Assembly: GCA_002310195.1 (NCBI GenBank)
Contig: DBYS01000016.1
Span: 124,522 to 157,358, forward strand
DNA: 32,837 bases
DNA from: Bacteroidales bacterium UBA1180
GTDB taxonomy: Bacteria > Bacteroidota > Bacteroidia > Bacteroidales > Paludibacteraceae
Direction: 5' to 3'
Shown here: piece by piece, positions 1-6,670 of the stretch
Position numbering within the stretch: position 1 is the first letter of the stretch
How the letters are laid out: the number at the start of each line of letters is the position of its first letter
The notes under the pieces: model-generated
The model's input: the letters and a program-made list of their open reading frames with translations, nothing else
Databases searched by the model: none
Told to the model about the DNA's origin: nothing
Translations under genes and position numbers: made by a program

Positions 1-479
1 GTTACGTCACGCGTGCACTCCACGGTGATAGTGTCACAGCCGAAAAGAAGCGTATCGCCCTTATAGATGCTTATCTCTGCAGAACCAGTCGCGGGGACAC
101 ACTCTTCTTCAGGCGGCTCTTGTGTTATAAGCACGAGTCTAATGATCCGATCAAAGCCGTCATCGGGAATCGTGTCGTAAACCGTTGTGTCGGCAACAGA
201 GGGCGCAATTAGCGAGCAACCGAAAATGAGCGTATCACCCAAGGTAATCGTGGCAGTCTGATCTTCGCTGCTACGGTATTGATAGATTTTTAGATTAAGC
301 GTGCGCGTTTCGTCGCCATAGGGCACCGCATACACACCCGAACGCGGATACTTGCCACAACCGTATAACAACGTATCCGACGAAGCGTCTTCAGTAATCA
401 GGGTGATGTCATCCGCGTATCCAACGCTGACACAGAGCAACCCAATCAATCCTACTATGAATTTCCTTATATTTGACAC
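1..479 (-). CDS. Secreted Cys-repeat protein, N-terminal part (runs off window)
   Basis: I do not recognise a function. The reading frame opens with GTG at 479 and stays open to the window edge, giving about 159 residues. It starts with a short basic segment and a hydrophobic stretch (FIVGLIGLLCVSVGYA), which is a clear signal peptide, so the product is exported. The mature part has three imperfect copies of a unit beginning DTLLYGC, GDTLIFGC and GDTLLFGC, about 55-60 residues apart, each followed by a threonine/aspartate-rich beta-strand-like stretch. This resembles the Cys-containing repeats of large Bacteroidales surface proteins. A good promoter lies 34-64 bp upstream of the GTG, and no ATG in frame lies between promoter and GTG, which supports the GTG start. 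The C-terminus, and therefore any sorting domain, is outside the window. Confidence 0.75.
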   Translation of the reverse strand, partial: MSNIRKFIVGLIGLLCVSVGYADDITLITEDASSDTLLYGCGKYPRSGVYAVPYGDETRTLNLKIYQYRSSEDQTATITLGDTLIFGCSLIAPSVADTTVYDTIPDDGFDRIIRLVLITQEPPEEECVPATGSAEISIYKGDTLLFGCDTITVECTRDV

Positions 480-512
480 TGCCTTATGGCTGTGATTTTT
501 GTTTCGCGACTG

Positions 513-543
513 CAAAGATATAAATAAAAAATGAAATATGCAA
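513..543 (-). promoter_or_regulatory. Bacteroidetes-type promoter for the secreted repeat protein
   Basis: On the minus strand TTG (543-541) is followed after 20 bp by TATCTTTG (520-513), matching the -33/-7 promoter of Bacteroidetes primary sigma factors (TTTG, 19-20 bp, TAnnTTTG). The GTG start at 479 is about 30 bp downstream. It is divergent from the rnpB promoter. Confidence 0.7.
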
Positions 544-641
544 TACCTATACGCATTTTTTTACGAAAAAGGTGCATTTTTTTCATTTTTAAACAAAAAT
601 GGCGAAATCCATGGCTTCTATTGACGAAAATTGCAGGAAAA

Positions 642-673
642 TTTGCATTTGTCCGAAAAAATTATTACCTTTG
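642..673 (+). promoter_or_regulatory. Bacteroidetes-type promoter of rnpB
   Basis: TTTG (642-645), 20 bp, TACCTTTG (666-673) is a full match to the Bacteroidetes consensus. The expected transcript start near 680 is just before the first base-paired strand of the RNase P RNA at 690. The flanking 530-660 is very A/T rich, with no convincing gene. Confidence 0.8.
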
Positions 674-689
674 CAGTCGCAATTTGCGT

Positions 690-1004
690 AAACGCGAAAG
701 CAGGTCGGCTTATCGCTACGTGCGTGAGTACGTAGAGGAAAGTCGGGGCAGCACAGAGCACCGCAGCGGTTAACGGCCGTCAGGGAGTAATCTTTGGTCA
801 CTGCTACAGAGACGAGTTGCGCATCAGCGTGCTGATGCGCAGGTGAAACGAGCACACTGCGGGCTGCAAACTCAAGTAAACCAACGCACGAGGGCTGCTC
901 GCCCGAGTTGGAGGGTAGAGCGCGAGAGAGGTGCATGGCAACATGTACTCAAGATTAATGATAGGCTAATACAGAACCCCGCTTATAGACCTACTTTCGT
1001 GTTT
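690..1004 (+). ncRNA. rnpB: RNase P RNA (bacterial class A)
   Basis: This is the catalytic RNA of RNase P, which trims the 5' leader of tRNA precursors. The universally conserved block GAGGAAAGTCGGGGC with the following CACAGAGC lies at about 735-757, and the 3' signature ACAGAACCCCGCTTATAG is at 970-987. The ends form helix P1: 690-706 pairs with 988-1004 (17 positions, one G-T wobble and one mismatch), which fixes the gene ends to within a few bases. Length is about 315 nt, within the family range. A strong promoter lies immediately upstream. Reading frames that cross the region on both strands look random and overlap the RNA, so I treat them as non-coding. Confidence 0.93.
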
Positions 1005-1014
1005 ATGACAAAGA

Positions 1015-1029
1015 CGCCAAAAGTTGGCG
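1015..1029 (+). terminator. Weak hairpin after rnpB
   Basis: CGCCAA (1015-1020), loop AAG, TTGGCG (1024-1029) lies 10 bp after the end of rnpB. It has no run of T, so it may be a processing or stability hairpin rather than a terminator. No TAnnTTTG promoter is visible between it and the amylase gene at 1072, so read-through from rnpB is possible. Confidence 0.3.
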
Positions 1030-1071
1030 CAATAGTTCTACACCTGCCTAACAAAACACAATTATACGAAT

Positions 1072-2946
1072 ATGAAAAACATCATTCGATTATCAGGATT
1101 GGCGGTCTGCCTCCTGTTGTCATTAAGCATGCAATCCAAGCCGCGTATTGAGCGCGCTGAGCCGCTGAGTTGGTTCACAGACATGAAAATGCCGTTGACA
1201 CTGATGCTGCAGGGCGAAGACCTTGCCGATGCACAGGTCACGATCCAGCAAGTTGTGGCCGGCAAGGTGATGAAAGGCCAGTGTCTCGGTCTGACGGTCA
1301 AACGGCAGCACAATGCCGAGTCACCGAACTACCTGTTCGTGGACCTCGACGTCAACCAGTCCGGCACGTACCGCATCACGCTGACGAAGAACAAGAAGTC
1401 GGCGCACGTCGATTATGTGATTAGCCAGCGCCGTCCCGAGCCTGCTGCAAACACGAGCTATGGTCCGGAAGACGTGATCTACCTAATCATGCCCGACCGC
1501 TTTGCCAACGGCGATCCGACGAATGATAACACCGATGACACAGCCGAGAAGACCGCTCCTACGGAGTGGTTCGGCCGTCACGGCGGTGACCTGAAGGGTG
1601 TGATCGATCATCTGGATGCGATCAAGGCGTTAGGTGCCACGGCTATCTGGTGCACACCGCTCCTACTGGACAACGAGCCTACACAGTCGTACCACGGCTA
1701 TGCCTGCGCCGACTATTACCATATCGACCCGCGCTACGGCAGCAACGAGCTCTATCAGTCGTATGTCAATGCTGCGCACAGGAAGGGATTGAAGGTGATT
1801 ATGGATATCGTACCGAACCACTGCGGTTCAGCACACTGGTGGATGAACGATCTGCCGTACCACGACTGGATTCACCAATATCCGGAGTTCACACGCTCGA
1901 ACTGGCAGTTCACCACCGCTGCGGATATTCATGCCTCGGAGGCGGATTTTCTCGGAATGAACAGCGGATGGTTCGACACCTCGATGCCCGATATGAATCT
2001 CGACAACCCTGATCTGCTCAAATACTTCCAACAGTGGGCTATATGGTGGATTGAAGCGATGGATTTGGACGGTCTGCGCGTAGACACCTACCCGTACAAC
2101 GAGAAGGTACCCATCTCCCAGTGGACAAAAGCTGTGCGCGAGGAGTATCCGGGCATCAATATCGTAGGCGAGTGCTGGACACGCCCGAGTTCGCAGATCG
2201 CATACTGGCAAGCGGATGCACGTAACCCCGATGGTTACAATTCCAACCTGCCCTGCGTGATGGATTTCCCGCTGCAGGAGGCGATGTGCGCTGCGCTGAG
2301 CAACACCGGCGAGGGCTGGGGACAAGGACTGCTGAAGTGCTACGAGGTTGTGGCGGACGATTATCTGTACGCCAACCCCGACAATCTGCTCATCTTCGAC
2401 AGCAACCACGACACGCCCCGTGTGCGCGACATGCTTCTCGACAAGAGCTATGAACGCAACAAACTGATCGTGGCACTGCTGGCCACGATGCGCGGCATAC
2501 CGCAACTGACCTATGGCGAGGAGTACGGACTGATCAGTCTCAATCCTGACGACATAAGCAACCACGGCGCGTTGCGCGTCAATCACCCGTGGTTCAACGG
2601 CACGGCCACAGGTTTGACGAAAGAGCAGGAGGATCTCAATGCGTACTACACGAAGTTGTTTACATGGCGTCGAGGCAACAAAACGATCCACGAGGGCAAA
2701 CTCATGCATTTCCTCAGTCGCGATAACACGTACGCATACGTGCGTTATACAGATAAGGAAGCAGTGCTCGTCTATCTGAACGCCAGCAGCGAACCGCGAC
2801 AGATGCCTGTGGCACGGTATCATGAGATCCTGATCAACTATGCCCGTCAGGGCGTGGATGTCGTTTCCGGCAAGTCGATCGATCTCAACCAGCGCATCAC
2901 CGTTGAGCCGCTCACAGCTATCATCGTACCGCTGGCTCGCAACTAA
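1072..2946 (+). CDS. SusA-like GH13 alpha-amylase / neopullulanase
   Basis: Hydrolyses alpha-glucans (maltodextrin, pullulan or cyclodextrin type), probably in the periplasm. The 624-residue product has a signal peptide (residues 1 to about 22), an N-terminal beta-sandwich domain of the cyclomaltodextrinase type (about 25-125), then a GH13 barrel beginning at VIYLIMPDRFANGD (135). The catalytic triad is present: nucleophile D338 in GLRVDTYPY, acid/base E367 in IVGECW, and D447 in SNHDTPRV. The conserved region DIVPNHCG is also seen. Size and domain order match SusA of Bacteroides. Unlike the classic sus locus, no SusB/C/D neighbour is present; the flanking genes are rnpB and rlmN. The start is ATG at 1072, directly before the signal peptide. 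Exact substrate preference cannot be read from the sequence. Confidence 0.92.
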   Translation: MKNIIRLSGLAVCLLLSLSMQSKPRIERAEPLSWFTDMKMPLTLMLQGEDLADAQVTIQQVVAGKVMKGQCLGLTVKRQHNAESPNYLFVDLDVNQSGTYRITLTKNKKSAHVDYVISQRRPEPAANTSYGPEDVIYLIMPDRFANGDPTNDNTDDTAEKTAPTEWFGRHGGDLKGVIDHLDAIKALGATAIWCTPLLLDNEPTQSYHGYACADYYHIDPRYGSNELYQSYVNAAHRKGLKVIMDIVPNHCGSAHWWMNDLPYHDWIHQYPEFTRSNWQFTTAADIHASEADFLGMNSGWFDTSMPDMNLDNPDLLKYFQQWAIWWIEAMDLDGLRVDTYPYNEKVPISQWTKAVREEYPGINIVGECWTRPSSQIAYWQADARNPDGYNSNLPCVMDFPLQEAMCAALSNTGEGWGQGLLKCYEVVADDYLYANPDNLLIFDSNHDTPRVRDMLLDKSYERNKLIVALLATMRGIPQLTYGEEYGLISLNPDDISNHGALRVNHPWFNGTATGLTKEQEDLNAYYTKLFTWRRGNKTIHEGKLMHFLSRDNTYAYVRYTDKEAVLVYLNASSEPRQMPVARYHEILINYARQGVDVVSGKSIDLNQRITVEPLTAIIVPLARN

Positions 2947-2955
2947 TCAAGCACG

Positions 2956-2977
2956 CAGCCATATTTGGCTGTTCCCC
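2956..2977. repeat. REP-like hairpin, copy 1 (before rlmN)
   Basis: CAGCCA (2956-2961), loop TATT, TGGCTG (2966-2971), then TT and CCCC (2974-2977). It has the same core, loop length and CCCC foot on the same side as the three hairpins around the transposase gene at 31632-32777, but shorter arms (6 instead of 8 bp). It lies in the 35-bp gap between the amylase and rlmN and ends 4 bp before the rlmN start codon. Confidence 0.55.
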
Positions 2978-2981
2978 AATC

Positions 2982-3995
2982 ATGGAGCCTCTGTTAGGTA
3001 AATCACTCGACGAACTGCAAGCTATTGCCATCGAGGCGGGATTGCCCCGCTTCGTTGGCAAGCAGCTCTGCGAGTGGATCTACCGTAAGCGAGTAAGTTC
3101 GTTTGACGAGATGTCGAACATCTCCATCAGGGCGCGCCAAGCCTTGCAAGCAAAGTACACCATCGGACGCAGCCTGCCAACCGCCGAAGCCGTATCGCAT
3201 GACGGCACAAGGAAATACCTGTTTGAGACTATCGGCAACGATAAGCCGAACTATATCGAGTGCGTCTATCTTCCCGAGGATGACCGTGTGACGCTTTGCG
3301 TGAGCACGCAGGCGGGATGCAAGATGGGTTGCCGGTTCTGCATGACCGGAACGCTCGGGTTTCACGGCAATCTGTCCGCGGCGGATATCCTCGCGCAAGT
3401 GCTGCATTTCCCCGACCTGACGAACCTTGTGCTGATGGGCGAAGGCGAACCGATGGACAATATCGATAACGTCCTACGTGCGCTCAATGTTCTCACTGCC
3501 GATTGGGGATTGGCCTGGAGTCCCAAACGCATCACCGTCTCCACAGTAGGTGTAATGAACGTCAAGCGGTTCTTGGATGAGAGCGACTGCCACCTGGCGA
3601 TATCGTTGCACAACGCCTTTCCCGAGGAGCGTGCAGCAATCATGCCTGCTGAGCGTCTGACGCCTATAAAGGATATACTTGACATCGTTCGTCAGTACGA
3701 CTGGTCGCACCAGCGCCGTCTCTCGTTCGAATATATCTGCTGGGCAGGTGTGAACGACAATCTGCGCCACGCCAAGCAACTTCTGCGTCTCGTGAGCGGC
3801 CTACCCTGTCGCGTTAACCTCATACGATTCCACAGTACAGGCGACAATCCGCTTTTCCCTCCGAGTGACGAGCAGCGAATGATTGCGTTCCGCGACTATC
3901 TGTCTGCCCGCGGTGTGACCTGCACCATACGCCGTTCGCGCGGCGAAGATATACTCGCCGCTTGCGGAATGCTCGTCAATGCATTACAAAAATAA
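2982..3995 (+). CDS. rlmN: Dual-specificity 23S rRNA/tRNA adenine-C2 methyltransferase RlmN
   Basis: Radical-SAM enzyme that methylates C2 of A2503 in 23S rRNA and of A37 in some tRNAs. The 337-residue protein has the N-terminal helical RNA-binding region, then the iron-sulfur cluster motif C113-x3-C117-x2-C120 (CKMGCRFC) followed by MTGTLGF, the SAM-binding GEGEPMDN segment, and near the end C328 in AACGM, the cysteine that carries the methyl group in this mechanism. Length and all key residues are as in the family. ATG at 2982 gives the usual short N-terminus. A REP-like hairpin fills the gap to the upstream amylase gene, and a strong terminator follows. Confidence 0.96.
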   Translation: MEPLLGKSLDELQAIAIEAGLPRFVGKQLCEWIYRKRVSSFDEMSNISIRARQALQAKYTIGRSLPTAEAVSHDGTRKYLFETIGNDKPNYIECVYLPEDDRVTLCVSTQAGCKMGCRFCMTGTLGFHGNLSAADILAQVLHFPDLTNLVLMGEGEPMDNIDNVLRALNVLTADWGLAWSPKRITVSTVGVMNVKRFLDESDCHLAISLHNAFPEERAAIMPAERLTPIKDILDIVRQYDWSHQRRLSFEYICWAGVNDNLRHAKQLLRLVSGLPCRVNLIRFHSTGDNPLFPPSDEQRMIAFRDYLSARGVTCTIRRSRGEDILAACGMLVNALQK

Positions 3996-4023
3996 AGTGC
4001 TTGGTATCTCCCAAGCACTTTTC
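3995..4023. terminator. Bidirectional terminator between rlmN and trxB
   Basis: AAGTGCTTGG (3995-4004), 6-nt loop, CCAAGCACTT (4011-4020) is a perfect 10-bp stem, followed by TTC on plus and by TATTTTT on minus. It lies between two convergent genes and should stop both, more strongly the minus-strand operon ending with trxB. Confidence 0.85.
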
Positions 4024-4046
4024 ATATCAAATACCAACGTTATCAA

Positions 4047-4970
4047 TTACATCCCCTTGAGGTACTTATCGGCTTCGATAGCGGCTTTGCACCCTGCCGC
4101 GGCAGCGACGATAGCCTGGCGGTAATGCGGATCGGCACAATCGCCGGCAGCGAAAACACCCGGAATATTCGTGCATGGACTGTCGCCCTTGACCTTGATA
4201 TATCCTTCGGTATCAAGATCAAGTTGTCCAGCAAAGATGCGGGTGTTAGGCTGGTGACCAATAGCCAGGAAGAAACCGTCGATAGCTATATGTCGTTGCT
4301 CCTCATCGGGCAGGCCTTTCTTGTAGATCAGATCAGCGCCCTCGACTTTCGTTTCGCCGGTAAGGCGGAGGGTATTGTGCTCGAAGAGGATCTCGATCTT
4401 CGGGTTATCGAACACGCGCCGTTGCATAATCTCCGAGGCACGCAGGTAGGGTTTGCGTACAATCATATAGACCTTCTGGCAAAGGTTAGCGAGATAAGTA
4501 GCCTCCTCACATGCTGTGTCGCCACCGCCTACGACAGCAACGGTCTTGCCACGGTAGAAGAACCCGTCGCATGTAGCGCATGCACTCACGCCACGGCCGC
4601 GGTACTCCTTCTCGCTCGGTATGCCCAGCCACTTAGCCGATGCGCCTGTAGCGATGATGACAGTGTCAGCCTCGTAGAGCGTGCCGGCGTCGGTCCAGAC
4701 CTTCTTCGGCGAGCAGGCAAAATCGACCTTCTCGACGATGGCGGAGACGAACTGCGTGCCGAAACGCTCGGCTTGGCGACGGAAATCATCCATCATCTGG
4801 AACGGTTCGACGCCTTCAGGGTAACCGGGGAAGTTCTCGACCTCAGTAGTAATAGTGAGTTGTCCGCCGAGTTGCGGACCCTCGATGAGTACAGGTTGCA
4901 GGTTAGCGCGCGAGGCGTAGATGGCGGCTGTGTAGCCCGCAGGGCCAGAGCCGATGATGAGACATTTCAT
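4047..4970 (-). CDS. trxB: Thioredoxin-disulfide reductase
   Basis: Cytoplasmic flavoenzyme that passes electrons from NADPH to thioredoxin. The 307-residue protein begins MKCLIIGSGPAGYTAA with the FAD-binding GSGPAG at 7-12, has the redox-active pair C131/C134 in CATCDG, the NADPH-binding GGGDTA at 148-153, and the C-terminal FAD motif GVFAAGDC. The frame is open further upstream, but the start at 4970 matches the family N-terminus and lies one base after the stop of the upstream gene (TAA-T-ATG), so translation is probably coupled. It is the last gene of the long minus-strand cluster, and the upstream membrane protein also has a redox-type motif. Confidence 0.96.
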   Translation of the reverse strand: MKCLIIGSGPAGYTAAIYASRANLQPVLIEGPQLGGQLTITTEVENFPGYPEGVEPFQMMDDFRRQAERFGTQFVSAIVEKVDFACSPKKVWTDAGTLYEADTVIIATGASAKWLGIPSEKEYRGRGVSACATCDGFFYRGKTVAVVGGGDTACEEATYLANLCQKVYMIVRKPYLRASEIMQRRVFDNPKIEILFEHNTLRLTGETKVEGADLIYKKGLPDEEQRHIAIDGFFLAIGHQPNTRIFAGQLDLDTEGYIKVKGDSPCTNIPGVFAAGDCADPHYRQAIVAAAAGCKAAIEADKYLKGM

Positions 4971-4971
4971 A

Positions 4972-6084
4972 TTATCTGTTGCGTATGTTGTATTTGTCAG
5001 TAATTGTGCCGTTCTCGATGACGAATACGCCCGGGTTGGCACGAACGATGGTCTTAAGCATAATGCCGTCAGCAGTAAGGAAGAGCGAACGGTCAAGGAC
5101 AAGATTGTTGGCCTCAACGAACTCTTCGATCTGCTGATCGGTAGCGGAGGTAAGGATATAGAACGGCGTATCCTGCTCCTCGCAAGTGCGGGATAGCGCT
5201 ACGAGCTTCGGCAGTTGCGAGAGGTCAGTCTTGTCCAGGTCGTACATCACAGCACAAACTACACGCTCCATCTCCAGCAGATCGTAAGTCAAATCTTCGC
5301 CCTCGTAATCAACGAGCACAAAATCGTGGATAGGCGGCTCATATCCCTTGCTGACGAGTGTCGAGCGTTGGTCAACGAAGCGCCATGTCGAGTCGTTACG
5401 CGGGTAATCCTGCAGGGTGAACTCCTGCTCTACTCCATCCTTCTCGTAGATGAGCGTGACGGCATACTCGTCGTGCGGCGCGCCCTCGGGGATCTCCATG
5501 AGTTCGGGGATGTTGTTGCCAATCTTATACGGCCGGAAATCGATGATTGGCAGATGGAAATGCGTATAGAGCATCAATCCGCCTGCCAGCGCCAAGCCTA
5601 TAAGCACTAAGCCGAGTTCCGCCCACCAGACAAAAGTTTGCGGTATATGCCGTTTGGTGCAGAGCAACACGATGACCAAGGCTGTGAGCACTACATTCTT
5701 CCAGAACGTCTGCCAGTTGGTTATAACCAGCGCATCGCCGAAGCATCCGCAATCGGAGATTGGGTTCGTCAGAGCGATATAAAGTGTGAGCGGCGTCATC
5801 ACGCCATAGAACACGAGCGATAGCCACGCCGTAAGATTCGTGCGCACATTGCACAGCATCATTACACCGAGCGTCCATTCGGTCAGGATAAGCAGTACAG
5901 CCGCAGCAGTAGCCAACGGCAGTAGCGAGATGAACACTCCGCCGAAAGCGGTGAGGTAATCCTCAATCTTATAGACCGTGCCGACAGGATCGACGGCCTT
6001 GACGAAGCCTGAGAAGAGGAACGTGAGCGCAAGCAAGGTGCGTGCGACGGAACCGGTGATGTGAGCGGGTTTGTTGATAGTCAT
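4972..6084 (-). CDS. DoxX/MauE-like membrane protein with thioredoxin-fold tail (BT_3928-like)
   Basis: Inner-membrane protein of 370 residues. The first 170 residues carry about five hydrophobic segments with the Cys pair C112/C114 in SDCGCFGD, the pattern of DoxX/MauE-type proteins that act in periplasmic or membrane redox reactions. After the last membrane segment comes a soluble part (about 195-370) that resembles a peroxiredoxin/thioredoxin fold (VVCAVMYDL, FYILTSA, PGVFVIENG) but lacks CxxC, so it may be structural or a binding domain. In other Bacteroidales this family follows a DUF1599 gene, as here. ATG at 6084 is preferred over a TTG two codons earlier. Its coupling to trxB suggests a shared redox role, which is inference. 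Confidence 0.82.
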   Translation of the reverse strand: MTINKPAHITGSVARTLLALTFLFSGFVKAVDPVGTVYKIEDYLTAFGGVFISLLPLATAAAVLLILTEWTLGVMMLCNVRTNLTAWLSLVFYGVMTPLTLYIALTNPISDCGCFGDALVITNWQTFWKNVVLTALVIVLLCTKRHIPQTFVWWAELGLVLIGLALAGGLMLYTHFHLPIIDFRPYKIGNNIPELMEIPEGAPHDEYAVTLIYEKDGVEQEFTLQDYPRNDSTWRFVDQRSTLVSKGYEPPIHDFVLVDYEGEDLTYDLLEMERVVCAVMYDLDKTDLSQLPKLVALSRTCEEQDTPFYILTSATDQQIEEFVEANNLVLDRSLFLTADGIMLKTIVRANPGVFVIENGTITDKYNIRNR

Positions 6085-6105
6085 AGTCAAATGTTTGTTG
6101 TATGA

Positions 6106-6645
6106 TTAGGCCTCAGGGGTTGTCAATATGAGGTAGAACACCGCGTAGTTGAGCATGTCGAAGTAGTTGCCGTCCGCACCCTCGGAGATGAGAGTACGGT
6201 TGTCGTTGGAAGCAATCTGCTTGTTACGGTTGATCTTCGTGAGAATGATGTCGATGAGCGACGAGGGGAGCATGTCGCGCCACGCCTCGCCGTAGTCATG
6301 ATTCTTACGAAGCATCAGTTCCTTGGCCTCCTTCGTGTACTTGTCGTAGAGCGCTGTCACCTCATCGGCCGACATGTCGATGCTGTCGGCAAAACCGTGT
6401 CGAAGCTGGATGATGCCCATGACCGAGTAGTTGATGATCGCTCGCACCTCGCCGGCAATATCTTCGCCCACAAGGTTCACGCCGGTCATCTCCAGCGTAC
6501 GGATACGTTTGGCCTTGATGAAGAGTTGGTCGTTGACGGTCTGCGGACGCATGATGCGCCACGACGGACCGTAGTCCTTCATCTTCTTGATATATATACT
6601 CCGGCACTGTGCAAGTACCTGATCATAAGCTTCGGATGTGGTCAT
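6106..6645 (-). CDS. DUF1599 family protein
   Basis: A 179-residue cytoplasmic protein of the Bacteroidetes family DUF1599; its function is not established. The sequence is an internal duplication: the first half has KMKDYGPSWRIMRPQTVNDQLFIK and the second half KNHDYGEAWRDMLPSSLIDIILTK, about 95 residues apart, each followed by a helical segment ending in an NY motif (AIINYSVMGIIQ, DMLNYAVFYLIL). The mostly helical prediction and D/E-rich helices recall all-alpha nucleotide pyrophosphohydrolases, but I see no clear catalytic motif. The gene sits 21 bp before the DoxX-like gene and 25 bp after a protease gene. The DUF1599-DoxX pair is a conserved neighbourhood in Bacteroidales; in the ones I know a tpiA gene follows, whereas here it is trxB. 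Confidence 0.85.
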   Translation of the reverse strand: MTTSEAYDQVLAQCRSIYIKKMKDYGPSWRIMRPQTVNDQLFIKAKRIRTLEMTGVNLVGEDIAGEVRAIINYSVMGIIQLRHGFADSIDMSADEVTALYDKYTKEAKELMLRKNHDYGEAWRDMLPSSLIDIILTKINRNKQIASNDNRTLISEGADGNYFDMLNYAVFYLILTTPEA

Positions 6646-6670
6646 GAGTGATGGAACGTTAAATTATTAG

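Noticed and set aside
1010..1071. Own promoter for the amylase gene
   Set aside because: I found no TTTG-N20-TAnnTTTG match in the gap after rnpB.
531..1151. Open frames on both strands (80-115 codons) around 530-1150
   Set aside because: They lie across the rnpB promoter and the RNase P RNA gene, and their products have no family-like features.
4125..5003. Long plus-strand frame of 292 codons opposite trxB
   Set aside because: It is the antisense of a clear trxB gene; its composition follows from the codon bias of the real gene.
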